From contig NZ_AVSQ01000002.1 of NCBI RefSeq assembly GCF_000685395.1, forward strand, positions 1-64,000: 64,000 bases of DNA, in the 5' to 3' direction. The translations under genes were made by a program, and so were the position numbers. Under the pieces are notes generated by a model. That model worked only from the letters and a program-made list of their open reading frames with translations, was not told the DNA's origin and made no database searches. Within the stretch, counting starts at the first letter, position 1. Every line of letters begins with the position of its first letter. The DNA is from Candidatus Nitrosotenuis chungbukensis. Lineage in GTDB: Archaea; Thermoproteota; Nitrososphaeria; Nitrososphaerales; Nitrosopumilaceae. Of this stretch, positions 23,572 to 32,597 are shown piece after piece.

Positions 23572-24975
23572 ATGAGTACGATAGAAATCACGCAGGACGA
23601 GTTATTATCAAACATAGAAAGCAAGATTCCGCTTTTAATTTTGGACATAAGGGCAAAAGACGCATACATGCAGGGTCACATACAGGGTGCGGCAAACGCC
23701 ATATGCGATTCGATGCAGCAAAAACAGGTCATAATGTCAAAGATTCCGCAAAACATGAGAATCGTTCTAATCGATGATGACGCCACCGCAGCAAAGGAAA
23801 ACGCCACAATGATGGCAAGATTTGGCTTTGATGTACACTATCTAAAAGACGGAATGAAAGGCTGGGACAAGGAGACGGTAAAGAGCACGCAGGACACAAC
23901 TGTCAGCGGCGACAACTTGTGGAACTCCATAAAACAAAACGAGAACGTGTTTTTGCTAGACGTCAGAGAGCCGCAGGAATATGCAGAGTTTAGAATTCCA
24001 GGCGCAGTAAACATCCCGTTATCCAGACTGTTCATGCCAGGATCACAGTCAGAAATTCCAAAGGACAAAAAAATTATAACGATATGCTCGCACGGGAATC
24101 GCTCCATGGTTGCGACGTTTGCGCTTGCAAAAAACGGAATCGAGTCGACATCGCTTGTCGGAGGAATGGCGTGGTGGAACCAGGTCCTAAATGCAACCAC
24201 ACTCAAAGAGGGAGACGTCACAATAATCCAGGTGGAAAAAATCGGAAAGGGCTGCCTCTCCCACATAGTCGGCTCAAACGGCGAGGCAGTAGTAATTGAT
24301 CCCACATATCCCGCAGCAAAATACATCGAGTTTGCGCAAAAGGAAGGACTCAAGATTACCAAAGTAATTGACACGCACCAGCACGCAGACCACGTCTCTG
24401 CAGCAAAGGAACTGGCGCATTCTACGGGCGCAAAACTCTACTTCAGCAAGCTGGAAGAGTACAAGCTGGAAAGCGAAAAAGTCGAGGACGGAAACACCAT
24501 ACCTTTTGGGACAAAACATCTGCGCGCAATCCACACGCCAGGACACACTGCGGGTAGCATGTCGTACGTTCTTGATGACAAGTACGTTTTCAGCGGCGAC
24601 ATACTGTTTGTAGAGGGGATAGGCAGGCCAGACCTGAGAGACCAGGTGGAGGAATACGCCACAAAACTATACGACACGTTACACAGCAAGCTTTTGAAAT
24701 TTTCCGACAGCACCAAGGTCTTCCCAACGCACCACGGCGAGGGAGTAAAGCCAACTGAGAACGGCATCTACTGCACCACCATAGGAGTGGCAAGGAAGCT
24801 TCCCCTGCTGGATCTTGATCAGTCAGCGTTTGTCTCCAAGGTTGTCAGCATCACGACCCCAAGGCCAATGAACTACTCCATGATCATCAAGATAAACAAG
24901 GGAGTGATTCCAATGTCCCCAATGCAGATTCCCGACCTAGAGATGGGTCCAAACAGATGCAGCATCAAGATGTGA
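23572..24975 (+). CDS. double rhodanese-metallo-beta-lactamase protein
   Basis: The 467-residue protein has three domains. Residues 1-110 form a rhodanese fold whose active-site loop reads LIDDDATAAK and lacks the catalytic Cys. Residues 120-225 are a second rhodanese with an intact loop ICSHGNRS (Cys near residue 171). The C-terminal half is a metallo-beta-lactamase domain with the metal motif THQHADH near residue 265, HTPGHTAGS and FSGDILF. Such fusions are related to ETHE1-type persulfide dioxygenases, which oxidise glutathione or other persulfides; the archaeal thiol substrate is unknown. It is cytosolic, with a start at ATG 23572. Confidence 0.85.
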   Translation: MSTIEITQDELLSNIESKIPLLILDIRAKDAYMQGHIQGAANAICDSMQQKQVIMSKIPQNMRIVLIDDDATAAKENATMMARFGFDVHYLKDGMKGWDKETVKSTQDTTVSGDNLWNSIKQNENVFLLDVREPQEYAEFRIPGAVNIPLSRLFMPGSQSEIPKDKKIITICSHGNRSMVATFALAKNGIESTSLVGGMAWWNQVLNATTLKEGDVTIIQVEKIGKGCLSHIVGSNGEAVVIDPTYPAAKYIEFAQKEGLKITKVIDTHQHADHVSAAKELAHSTGAKLYFSKLEEYKLESEKVEDGNTIPFGTKHLRAIHTPGHTAGSMSYVLDDKYVFSGDILFVEGIGRPDLRDQVEEYATKLYDTLHSKLLKFSDSTKVFPTHHGEGVKPTENGIYCTTIGVARKLPLLDLDQSAFVSKVVSITTPRPMNYSMIIKINKGVIPMSPMQIPDLEMGPNRCSIKM

Positions 24976-25015
24976 TTGACTAAATTCATAAGATTGATCA
25001 GTTGAGAGTCAAGCA

Positions 25016-26011
25016 GTGTCTTGGACTAATTTTGGCGCAATGATATTACTTGGGCTATCACTTCTTTTCGTTTTATCAGTCCCGCACGTCTATGCGATTA
25101 ATTCCAGTACTGACAAAACGTCCTACGGTCCAGGCGATAAAATCACGATTTCAGGAAACGTCGGAAATATAGCTGCTGGAAAATACATCGGTCTGCAGAT
25201 TAGAAGCTCAAACGACTTGGTTCAGATTGACCAGTTTATGCCGTCAGGGGACGGATCGTTTTCAAAAGAATATTTTGCAAAGGGCGCAAAGTGGAGCTTG
25301 CCTGGAACATACAGCGTAATTGTCGCATATGACGGGCAGACTGCCACGTCTACTTTTCAGTTCAGCCTAGAACCAAATCAAGACAATCCAGATGATCAGG
25401 AAGATCAAAGTCCGAGCCAGCCCCCCATGCAGCCAACTGTTCAGCCAGCGCCCCAGACAAAGCCAAAGGTCCCAGGCTTTCCCGCACTAGATGCGTCACC
25501 GCAGCACTACTTTGACAGATACCAGAACGAGCCGGCATTCAGGGAATGGTTTGAGAAAGCATTCCAGGGCTACACCATACAGGAAATTGTCGGATACAAA
25601 AAAACTCACCTGGAATCATTTCCAGACGTGACAAAGTCGCGCCAGTATTATCTGGACAGGTACAACAGCGAAACAGAGTACAAGGAGTGGTTTGACTCGC
25701 AGTTTCCAGGAGAGTCCGTCTACGAGTTCTTCGACATAGCGCATGACAAGATACCAAGCTGGATAAAAAACATGGCAGCGCAGTGGTCAAGAGGGGAAAC
25801 GTCAGATTCTGACTTTGTAAACGGAATAAAATACCTCATTGAAAACGATTTCATAAAAACGCACGACATGCAGGACACGGGGTCAGAAAGCGAGATACCG
25901 GACTGGATAAAAAACAGCGCGTCATGGTGGGCGTCTGGAAAAATAACTGAAGACGAGTTCGTAAACTCTATCAAGTATTTAATCGAAAACAAAATCATCA
26001 TACTAGATTAA
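25016..26011 (+). CDS. secreted thaumarchaeal protein with tandem C-terminal repeats
   Basis: The 331-residue protein has a signal peptide (LLGLSLLFVLSVPHVYA), then a beta-sandwich domain (NSSTDKTSYGPGDKITISG) of the MG2/Ig type. A Pro/Gln-rich linker of about 40 residues follows. Two repeats of the type YFDRYQNEPAFREWFEKAF follow and then two of the type IPSWIKNMAAQWSRGE / IPDWIKNSASWWASGK, ending in KYLIENKII. These repeat types recur in many thaumarchaeal surface proteins. GTG is the start. It is probably a surface protein with adhesive or structural function; its partner is unknown. Confidence 0.8.
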   Translation: MSWTNFGAMILLGLSLLFVLSVPHVYAINSSTDKTSYGPGDKITISGNVGNIAAGKYIGLQIRSSNDLVQIDQFMPSGDGSFSKEYFAKGAKWSLPGTYSVIVAYDGQTATSTFQFSLEPNQDNPDDQEDQSPSQPPMQPTVQPAPQTKPKVPGFPALDASPQHYFDRYQNEPAFREWFEKAFQGYTIQEIVGYKKTHLESFPDVTKSRQYYLDRYNSETEYKEWFDSQFPGESVYEFFDIAHDKIPSWIKNMAAQWSRGETSDSDFVNGIKYLIENDFIKTHDMQDTGSESEIPDWIKNSASWWASGKITEDEFVNSIKYLIENKIIILD

Positions 26012-26036
26012 ATCACGCCATACCCGCAGATACCAA

Positions 26037-26501
26037 GTGCCAATTGCAAAATGTTTGTCCGTATCACAGCCGTTTGCGGACCTGATCATCATGGGAAAGA
26101 AAACAATTGAGCTAAGAAAGTGGAACACCAGATTTCGCGGCGAGTTTCTCATTCACTCCCCAGTGGCAATAAAATCAGACGACTGCAAGAGGCTTGGGAT
26201 TGACGAGTCGGGCCTTAGGACTGGCGCAATAATCGGCAAGGCAGTGATCTACGACGTGAAGATTTACAAGACAAAAAAAGAACTGCAGGCAGACAAGAAA
26301 TATCATTTTGCGTCAGACGAGTCATACAGAAAATACGGGTTTCTGCTAAAAAACGCAAAAGCATTCAAGGTCCCAATACCATACAAGGGCAAGCTTGGGT
26401 TTTTCGACATACGTCTGGACGACACCATAGTAAGGGACGAAGATATTACGTCGGATCTTTTCGACGAGGAATACCGCACGCAGTGGATAAACCACCACTA
26501 G
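26037..26501 (+). CDS. ASCH (PUA-like) domain protein
   Basis: This 154-residue protein opens with KCLSVSQPFADLIIMGKKTIELRKW, the conserved ASCH motif (QPfAdLIv.GkKtiElR), followed by a small beta barrel (GEFLIHSPVAIK, GAIIGKAVIYDV). ASCH domains belong to the PUA-like fold and bind RNA; some are nucleases or N4-acetylcytidine amidohydrolases. The basic surface residues fit RNA binding, but the particular activity is unknown. The start is GTG, 25 bp after the preceding gene. Confidence 0.8.
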   Translation: MPIAKCLSVSQPFADLIIMGKKTIELRKWNTRFRGEFLIHSPVAIKSDDCKRLGIDESGLRTGAIIGKAVIYDVKIYKTKKELQADKKYHFASDESYRKYGFLLKNAKAFKVPIPYKGKLGFFDIRLDDTIVRDEDITSDLFDEEYRTQWINHH

Positions 26502-26517
26502 TGCGAAAAACCGTTAC

Positions 26518-26551
26518 TATCTATATATAAAGGCGGTATTTAAAAAACCGC
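26518..26551 (+). promoter_or_regulatory. strong TATA box and inverted repeat before TBP gene
   Basis: CTATATATAAAGG at 26519-26531 is a near-ideal archaeal TATA box about 28 bp before the TBP ATG. It is followed by GCGGT-ATTTAAAAA-ACCGC (about 26532-26550), an inverted repeat that itself contains a TATA-like core. Such an arrangement would allow TBP or a repressor to compete with initiation, i.e. feedback control. Confidence 0.5.
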
Positions 26552-26553
26552 AA

Positions 26554-27117
26554 ATGCCACAGACAAAGCCAATCGTTAGCGTTGAAAACGTAGTAGCCTC
26601 CGCATCAGTTGACCAAAAAATAGACCTAAACGAGGTAACAAAAAAATTCCCAGACACTGAATATCATCCTGACCAGTTTCCAGGACTTGTCTTTAGACTG
26701 AAGACCCCAAGGACTGCCACGCTGATATTTAGAACAGGAAAGATGGTCTGCACTGGCGCAAAATCAGAGGAGATGGCAATCAAGGCAGTGCAAACAGTTG
26801 TGCAGCAACTGCGAAAGGGAGGAATCAAAATAAAAAAGGACGCAGAGATTGTAGTTCAGAACATTGTTGCCGCAATTAACCTGGGCGGCAAGATTCACCT
26901 CGAGTCGGCTGCAAGAACCCTGCCGCGAAGCATGTACGAGCCAGAGCAGTTTCCGGGATTGATCCACAGGATGCTTGACCCAAAGACGGTGATACTGCTA
27001 TTTGCATCAGGCAAGCTGGTTTGCACGGGCGCAAAAAAGGAGGCAGACGTGTACCGCTCCGTGAACAACCTGCATGCGCTACTTGAAGAAAAAAAACTAA
27101 TGATCTACGACAAGTAG
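26554..27117 (+). CDS. tbp: TATA-box-binding protein (paralogue 1)
   Basis: TBP binds the TATA box and recruits TFB and RNA polymerase at archaeal promoters. The 187-residue protein is made of two imperfect repeats of about 90 residues, each with the conserved core QFPGLVFRLKTPRTATLIF and QFPGLIHRMLDPKTVILLF and an 'SGKLVCTGAK' type loop. It is complete and has no unusual insertion. A second TBP gene at 43042-43605 is nearly identical in the second repeat. The start codon follows its TATA box at leaderless spacing. Confidence 0.95.
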   Translation: MPQTKPIVSVENVVASASVDQKIDLNEVTKKFPDTEYHPDQFPGLVFRLKTPRTATLIFRTGKMVCTGAKSEEMAIKAVQTVVQQLRKGGIKIKKDAEIVVQNIVAAINLGGKIHLESAARTLPRSMYEPEQFPGLIHRMLDPKTVILLFASGKLVCTGAKKEADVYRSVNNLHALLEEKKLMIYDK

Positions 27118-27192
27118 ATTCCAAACATCTTTGTATAATAAAAGGCCGATTTCCAAGACTGAAAATTAAATGATTTTATTTATAGTCCCACA

Positions 27193-28050
27193 ATGCCAGT
27201 GTTTTTGTTGCCAGCAGTAAAATCAATAATGAAAAAGGCCATTTCGATCCCAAAGGAATCGTCAGTGGCGCACGCGATCAGGCAGATGCTTGATCACAAA
27301 GTATCGCGTCTCCTAGTCAGCAAGGAGGACGAACCCGTAGGGATTGTAACTGAAAGGGATGTGGGTTTTTTTCTTTTGGCAGACAACACCGAGGAAAACC
27401 TGGACAAAATACCTCTCAGCAAGGTAACAAAGCCCCTTGTAACTGTCGATGAGGAAATGAGCATAAAGGAATGCGCACAGATAATGGCAGACAGGAAAAT
27501 AGGATCACTTGGAATAAACCTGCACGGAAAGACAGTCGGAATAATCACAAAGACAGATTTGACAAGACATTATCTGCAAGAGCACGTAGGCAAAAAACGC
27601 GTCGGCGACTTTATGACAGTATCATATGTTTCGATGTACGAGGACGATCCGATTTACAAGATTGCCGCAAAGATGGTAGAAGAAAAGGTGTCCAGAATAA
27701 TTCTAAAAAACAAAAGCGACGTGCCAATTGGAGTGGTCACGTTTAGGGACTTGTTCAGAATTGCCCTCACCATGGGACAGGAAGAAAACACAGTAGACAA
27801 TACAGATTCTATGATTTCAGTGGTTTTCCCAAGAAAGGGATTTCTCTCAGAGTCAGGCTTTGGCAAGACGATCATCACAAAGGAAGTGATGAGCAACAAA
27901 ATAGTAACGGCAGACTACAATGACGACGTGATAACTGCATGCGAGATCATACTGGACAACAATGTAAACGGCGTTGGCGTTTTGATCAATGGCAAGCTTG
28001 GCGGAGTGCTAAGCAAGACAGACATCACACGCGCGCTAGTATCAGTGTGA
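27193..28050 (+). CDS. protein with four CBS domains
   Basis: The 285-residue protein consists entirely of four CBS motifs, with units such as VSRLLVSKEDEPVGIVTERD, KIGSLGINLHGKTVGIITKTD, VSRIILKNKSDVPIGVVTFRD and VNGVGVLINGKLGGVLSKTD. CBS pairs bind adenosine nucleotides (AMP, ATP, SAM) and act as energy or ligand sensors. There is no fused catalytic or DNA-binding domain. The ATG follows a TATA-like ATTTTATTTATAG. The regulated partner is unknown. Confidence 0.85.
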   Translation: MPVFLLPAVKSIMKKAISIPKESSVAHAIRQMLDHKVSRLLVSKEDEPVGIVTERDVGFFLLADNTEENLDKIPLSKVTKPLVTVDEEMSIKECAQIMADRKIGSLGINLHGKTVGIITKTDLTRHYLQEHVGKKRVGDFMTVSYVSMYEDDPIYKIAAKMVEEKVSRIILKNKSDVPIGVVTFRDLFRIALTMGQEENTVDNTDSMISVVFPRKGFLSESGFGKTIITKEVMSNKIVTADYNDDVITACEIILDNNVNGVGVLINGKLGGVLSKTDITRALVSV

Positions 28051-28105
28051 GTTTCAGGTTTGAAATTACACCATACCGAGTGTGAAAATTTGTGCGCTCG
28101 TACAG

Positions 28106-28762
28106 TTATTTGTGATTTTCTTGTTTTAGCTTTTCCCAGTCTGCCAGGAAATTCTTCAGTCCTATATCCGTGAGTGGGTGCTTTAGCATTTTTCCCAGAA
28201 CATCTGGCGGGAGAGTAACTACGTCTGCGCCGATTTTGGCAGCCTCCACTATATGCATCGGGTGTCGTATGCTTGCAACTAGGATCTGCGTCTTGAAATT
28301 ATAATTTGTAAATATTTGCTTTATCTCCGCAATTAGGCTCATCCCGTCCTGGCCAATGTCGTCCAGCCTTCCGATGAATGGGCTGACATATTTTGCCCCG
28401 GCCTTTGCCGCAAGAATTGCCTGGTTTGGCGAGAACACCAGTGTGACATTTACCGGAATCCCCTCAGATGAAAAGCTCTTGCATGCCTTTAGCCCGTCGG
28501 CAGTCATCGGGACCTTGATCACGACGTTTTGCCCGTATTTTTTTAGCCTGTGCCCCTCGTCCATCATTCCGGAATAGTCTGTTGCGACAACCTCGAGGCT
28601 CACGTCGCCTTTGATTATTTTGGTGATCTCCTCCATTGCCTTTAGCGGGTCGCCGCCTTCCTTTGCCAACAGCGACGGGTTGGTGGTTATTCCGTCAAGC
28701 AGGCCCATGTCGTTGTACGTTCTAATGGACTGGAGGTTTGCAGTATCAAGAAAGATTTTCAT
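28106..28762 (-). CDS. tal: transaldolase (TalC-type)
   Basis: This 218-residue (beta/alpha)8 enzyme belongs to the small transaldolase/fructose-6-phosphate aldolase family. The N-terminus [16 protein letters not shown] and the segment [13 protein letters not shown] are diagnostic, and the Schiff-base lysine sits in [11 protein letters not shown]. It interconverts sugar phosphates in the non-oxidative pentose phosphate pathway. The start overlaps the stop of the transketolase C-terminal-subunit gene by four bases (ATGA), so the three genes of this operon are translationally coupled. Confidence 0.93.
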   Translation of the reverse strand: MKIFLDTANLQSIRTYNDMGLLDGITTNPSLLAKEGGDPLKAMEEITKIIKGDVSLEVVATDYSGMMDEGHRLKKYGQNVVIKVPMTADGLKACKSFSSEGIPVNVTLVFSPNQAILAAKAGAKYVSPFIGRLDDIGQDGMSLIAEIKQIFTNYNFKTQILVASIRHPMHIVEAAKIGADVVTLPPDVLGKMLKHPLTDIGLKNFLADWEKLKQENHK

Positions 28763-29733
28763 TGTTTTTTCTTACCTGTGATTTCCCTTACCGCTTTTGC
28801 TATATTAATTGATGTAAGGCCGTGCTTTTCTAAGAGCAGCGGAATTTCAGAGTCACGCGCAGACTCGCCGAACCTATCGTTTACGCCGATGCGCTTGATT
28901 GGAACAGGATACGATTCAGAAACCACTTCGGCAACTGCCGAGCCAAGCCCACCCATGATGTTGTGCTCCTCGCATGTCACAATGCACCCGGTTTCCCTTG
29001 CGGACTTTTCCAAGAGTGCAGAGTCAATTGGCTTTATCGAAAACATGTCAATCACCTTGCAGGACACTCCCTCCTGCTTTAGAGAGTCGGCAGCATCAAG
29101 TGCCATCTTTACCGTTATGCCGCACGCTGCAATCGTGCAGTCAGCGCCTTCCCTCATCGTGATCCCCTTTCCCGCTTCAAATTCCTGCGAGTCCTCGTGC
29201 ACGACAGGGCTGTTTGATCTGGTCATCCTCATGTAGAAGGGTCCGTACCTTTGAGACATCAGCCTGGTCAGCTTGCCCACTGCAACAGTGTCTGCCGGAA
29301 TGAAAACGGAAAAGTGCGGGATTGCGCGCATTATTGCGATGTCTTCTATTTGCTGGTGCGACCCGCCGTCTGCGCCAACTGAGATTCCACCGTGAGACAC
29401 TACAAGCTTCACGTTTAGCCCCTTGTTGCCATTTGGCGATGGATATGCAATCGCGTTTCGGATTTGATCGACGCACCTTCCCGGAAGAAATATCGCATAT
29501 GTGCTGGCAAACGCGGTTTTGCCAGATATTGCAAGGCCTGCAGAAACGGAGACAAGGTTTGCCTCCGCTATGCCAACGTTGAAAAATCTGTCGGGAAACT
29601 TTTTCCCAAAGTCTGCTGTTTTTAGCGAGTCAGTCGTGTCTGCCCCAAGCACCACAACGTTTGGGTTTTCGTCCCCTATCTCCAATAGCGCCTTTCCATA
29701 AGCGGTGCGCATGTCAGTCATCTGGCCAATCAT
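28759..29733 (-). CDS. transketolase, C-terminal subunit
   Basis: This 324-residue protein corresponds to the C-terminal half of transketolase. It contains the pyrimidine-binding domain ([36 protein letters not shown]) and the C-terminal alpha/beta domain ([20 protein letters not shown]). Many archaea have transketolase split into two genes; the N-terminal partner is encoded directly upstream and overlaps by four bases. Together they transfer two-carbon units with thiamine diphosphate, supplying ribose and erythrose phosphates. The ATG of [10 protein letters not shown], four codons later, is an alternative start. Confidence 0.92.
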   Translation of the reverse strand: MIGQMTDMRTAYGKALLEIGDENPNVVVLGADTTDSLKTADFGKKFPDRFFNVGIAEANLVSVSAGLAISGKTAFASTYAIFLPGRCVDQIRNAIAYPSPNGNKGLNVKLVVSHGGISVGADGGSHQQIEDIAIMRAIPHFSVFIPADTVAVGKLTRLMSQRYGPFYMRMTRSNSPVVHEDSQEFEAGKGITMREGADCTIAACGITVKMALDAADSLKQEGVSCKVIDMFSIKPIDSALLEKSARETGCIVTCEEHNIMGGLGSAVAEVVSESYPVPIKRIGVNDRFGESARDSEIPLLLEKHGLTSINIAKAVREITGKKKQ

Positions 29734-31397
29734 GCGTATCCAAGCTCCTTTGCAATTTGGCTAATCAGATTCTTTTTTTCTCCAATTATGTGCAGGTCAA
29801 TCCACTTTGCCACGAGATCCTTTCCCCCAAGGTCAAATGCCTTTTGGATTAGCATCTTGCGTCTGGCGTGCGCAATTTTGTGTCTAAACTCTCTTATTAT
29901 TCCGCGCACGTCCTGCTGCCCTATGATGGCACTTCCCCCGACAAATGCCCTCGCCCCGTCAACAAAACACGCGCCAATGTTATCCAGTGTGACTCCCCCG
30001 TCTGCCTCTATGCACCCATCAAATCTGTTCTCAGACAGGATTTGGTTTAGCCTGCGCATTTTTTCATGCGTTGACTCGATGTATTTCTGTCCTGACCTGC
30101 CAGGTACCACTGACATCACTATGATTTGGTCAAGCCTTGGGATGAACTGCTTTGACCATTCGGGCAGCTCCGTGTCAGGATTTATGGCAAGCCCCACGCC
30201 GACCTGGTTTGCGTTTAGGATGTCACAGATTTCTCCAAAGCTTGCCGCGTCGCAGACCTCTGCATGGACAGTCACTATGTCAGAGCCGGCGTCCACGTAA
30301 TCTCTTACGTGTCGTACGGGATTGTTTATCATCAGATGGGTGTCAAACGGGATTACGGTTAGCGGCCTGAGCTCTTTTATTTTTGTGTGATCAAAAGTCT
30401 TGTTTGGGACGAACTCCCCGTCCATCACGTCCAAATGGATATAGTCGGCCCGCCCTGCAACGCATCGCTTTACCTCGTTTTCAAGGTTTGTCATGTCGCC
30501 TGCGATTATGGACGGCGCAATCATCGACTGGGAGTCCAGCTCCATTTCGATTATCGGGACGAACTCTTTTTTCGGGGCCTGGCCGTGCCACTTGGGGTTG
30601 TCCTCCATGTGCTCGACGCCTTTTCCCTTTATGGTCCTTGCAATTATTATTGACGGCGCTCCCTTGGTCTGTGCCGCTTTTTTTATTGCCGAGTCAACCT
30701 GCTCTATCCTGTGCCCGTCTATCTCAATTACGTTCCACCCAAACGATCTCCACTTGTCGCCAACCTTCCACCTGCTCGCATCCTTCCACATTTCGGACAA
30801 GTCGTCGCCGACTAGCTCCTCGTCAAGCGGCATTACCTTCTCAGTGTAAGAGTCCTGCTGTATGAAATTCCTGTCCAAAATTGCAGTCAGATTGTCCACC
30901 TTGTATTTTGATGCAGACATCGCAGCCTCCCATACCTGGCCCTCGTCTGTCTCGCCGTCTCCCATGACGGTGTAGATTCTTGTCTGCTTGCCGTCAAGCC
31001 TTGCTGCAAGTGCGCTGCCTATTGAAAACGACAGTCCAATCCCAAGTGATCCTCCGCAAAATTCTACGCCGGGGCACTTTAGGTCAGGGTGTCCCTGGAG
31101 TCTACTTCCAAACTGCCTCAGGGTGTCAAGCTCCGACGTGTCAAAATATCCAGCAAGTGCCATATTTGAAAACAGCCCAGGCGACGCGTGTCCCTTTGAG
31201 AGAATCAGCTTGTCCCTTTGGTCCCACTGCGGATTCTTTGGATCAAATCTGAGATGCTTGAAAAAAACACATCCCATTATCTCTGCCATCGAGAAGGATC
31301 CTCCGGGATGTCCTGAGCCCGCGTTTGAGGTCGCCTTGATTACAAGCTTGCGCGCATTGCGGACATTTTTTTTAATTTGATAATAGTTTAGGCCCAT
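29730..31397 (-). CDS. transketolase N-terminal subunit fused to ribulose-phosphate 3-epimerase
   Basis: This 555-residue protein joins two pathway enzymes. Residues 1-285 are the thiamine-diphosphate-binding half of transketolase (SNAGSGHPGGSFSMAE near 24, GDGETDEGQVWEAA at 147-160). Residues 292-510 form a complete ribulose-5-phosphate 3-epimerase barrel (MIAPSIIAGDM, IHLDVMDGEFVPN, THLMINNP, VMSVVPGRSGQ, EADGGV), with metal and catalytic Asp/His residues visible. A helical tail of about 45 residues follows. No stop or frameshift separates the domains, so this is a true fusion. The TATA region upstream starts a three-gene operon with transketolase-C and transaldolase. Confidence 0.93.
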   Translation of the reverse strand: MGLNYYQIKKNVRNARKLVIKATSNAGSGHPGGSFSMAEIMGCVFFKHLRFDPKNPQWDQRDKLILSKGHASPGLFSNMALAGYFDTSELDTLRQFGSRLQGHPDLKCPGVEFCGGSLGIGLSFSIGSALAARLDGKQTRIYTVMGDGETDEGQVWEAAMSASKYKVDNLTAILDRNFIQQDSYTEKVMPLDEELVGDDLSEMWKDASRWKVGDKWRSFGWNVIEIDGHRIEQVDSAIKKAAQTKGAPSIIIARTIKGKGVEHMEDNPKWHGQAPKKEFVPIIEMELDSQSMIAPSIIAGDMTNLENEVKRCVAGRADYIHLDVMDGEFVPNKTFDHTKIKELRPLTVIPFDTHLMINNPVRHVRDYVDAGSDIVTVHAEVCDAASFGEICDILNANQVGVGLAINPDTELPEWSKQFIPRLDQIIVMSVVPGRSGQKYIESTHEKMRRLNQILSENRFDGCIEADGGVTLDNIGACFVDGARAFVGGSAIIGQQDVRGIIREFRHKIAHARRKMLIQKAFDLGGKDLVAKWIDLHIIGEKKNLISQIAKELGYA

Positions 31398-31504
31398 TTC
31401 TAATCAAAATTCATAATCGGCAGATTCATGATTTGAGACTTTTCCTGAATTCAATAAAAAGCTACTTCTGCAAAAGTTTAATCTCGGAGCGGCATACCAT
31501 ACAC

Positions 31505-31888
31505 ATGATAGATCTGAAGGGAGTGGTTCCGCTCATCATATATGACAACAGGTGCTACCTCTGCACAAAATTTGCCAAAATTGTCGACTTTGTGGCGGGG
31601 AAAAGGCTGACGCTTGTTGGCCACTATACGGATCTTGGAGAGGAGCTCCGGGGCCAGATACTTGATTCAAGCGCCCTTGAGATGTTTTGGTTTGTCGACG
31701 GAAAGACGGCATATGGCGGAAGGGCCGCCCTCATCCCGCTGATATTGTCAATAATTCGCCACGACAGAAGTCAAGGCCGCGGCACCGCAGACATAGGGTC
31801 CTGCGAGACGGAGTGCAGGACTGCAAAGGCAGTCTTTTTGCGATCTGCCAGCCTGCTCTCACACAGCAAGAAAATAAAAATAGCCTAA
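31505..31888 (+). CDS. DCC-type thiol-disulfide oxidoreductase (DUF393)
   Basis: This protein of 127 residues has the DUF393 signature: a first strand ending in IIYDNRCYLCTKF with a redox-active CxxC, then a thioredoxin-like fold and FWFVDGKTAYGGRAAL. In the family the first motif is usually DGxCxxC; here NRCYLC is present. The ATG at 31505 follows a TATA box (GTTTAATCTC) by about 30 bp. An upstream in-frame start would add 24 residues unlike the family. Its electron partner is unknown. Confidence 0.8.
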   Translation: MIDLKGVVPLIIYDNRCYLCTKFAKIVDFVAGKRLTLVGHYTDLGEELRGQILDSSALEMFWFVDGKTAYGGRAALIPLILSIIRHDRSQGRGTADIGSCETECRTAKAVFLRSASLLSHSKKIKIA

Positions 31889-31958
31889 GATGTTTTTACC
31901 AAAAGATCTACCACGCTAAAACACTAGTTTGGAATATGCTCAGAACCATACACGGCCT

Positions 31959-32298
31959 GTGTCAGAAAAGCCGCCTGAGAAAAAAGGGCTCATTCAAGAG
32001 TTCGCGCATTTCCTGCAGACGTTTGGGGTAATAGGCCTGCAATAGCGTTTGTAATCGGCTCTGCATCATCGAATCTTGTAACGGCAGTGGTAAACGACAT
32101 TGTAAACCGCTAATCGGACTTGCCCTGCAAGACGTAGGCGACCTAAAGCAGCTGTCATTTACAGTGTACAAGTCGACGTTTGCCTACGGCGACCTCATTG
32201 CAAGCACGGTTGACCTTCTCATAATTGCAGGACTGGTATTCTTGCCGTACAAGCAGCTCTCCAAGTTCAAGCTGGTAGAGGACAAGACAAAGGGCTAA
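31959..32298 (+). pseudogene. mscL: frameshifted large-conductance mechanosensitive channel (mscL)
   Basis: Reading three frames in turn recovers an almost complete MscL of 113 residues: GTG start, SEKPPEKKGLIQEFAHFLQT, FGVIGL, then, after a shift, IAFVIGSASSNLVTAVVNDIV, and after a second shift LIGLALQDVGDLKQL to the end FLPYKQLSKFKLVEDKTKG. One base is missing near 32037-32041 (GGCCTGCAATAG) and one near 32105-32110 (GTAAACCGCTAATC). Both create immediate stops. The rest of the sequence is well preserved, so decay is recent, or the two deletions are sequencing errors. A separate MscS-family channel is intact at 39148-40074. Confidence 0.8.
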
Positions 32299-32368
32299 CG
32301 CTAGTACTGTAATAAAATAAAAAAGAACTGGCCCCAGATTATTTTAAAAATTAAAATCTAAATTTAAT

Positions 32369-32506
32369 TTAAAATCTTGGAGTTCTGTGTTTTGGTAGGC
32401 ATTCACGACAATAAACTGGTTTGCCTTCTTTTGGTTGGAAAGGTACCTCTGCTGACTTGCCGCAATCGGAACAAGTGCATGGATACATTTTCTTGTTGTA
32501 TGACAT
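32369..32506 (-). CDS. 45-residue zinc-ribbon protein
   Basis: The protein MSYNKKMYPCTCSDCGKSAEVPF contains two zinc-binding pairs, CTCSDCG and YCRECLPKH, around a conserved VPFQPKEGKPVYC linker. This 'CxxC...VPF.P..GrPVyC..C' pattern is a small zinc-ribbon family common in archaea and some bacteria. The ATG follows a TATA-like TTTTTATG by about 27 bp. It diverges from the following gene, although the two promoters are close. The function is unknown. Confidence 0.7.
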   Translation of the reverse strand: MSYNKKMYPCTCSDCGKSAEVPFQPKEGKPVYCRECLPKHRTPRF

Positions 32507-32597
32507 GATTGTCGATATTTTTCTCCACATAAAAACGAAGGGGTTTTCCGGAATCAAACACCCGCGAACTCTTATAGTCTCACGCCTAGGGATTCCA

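Noticed and set aside
28759-31397. The transketolase-Rpe fusion as an annotation error from a frameshift
   Set aside because: The frame is open through both complete domains, and codon use is continuous across the junction.
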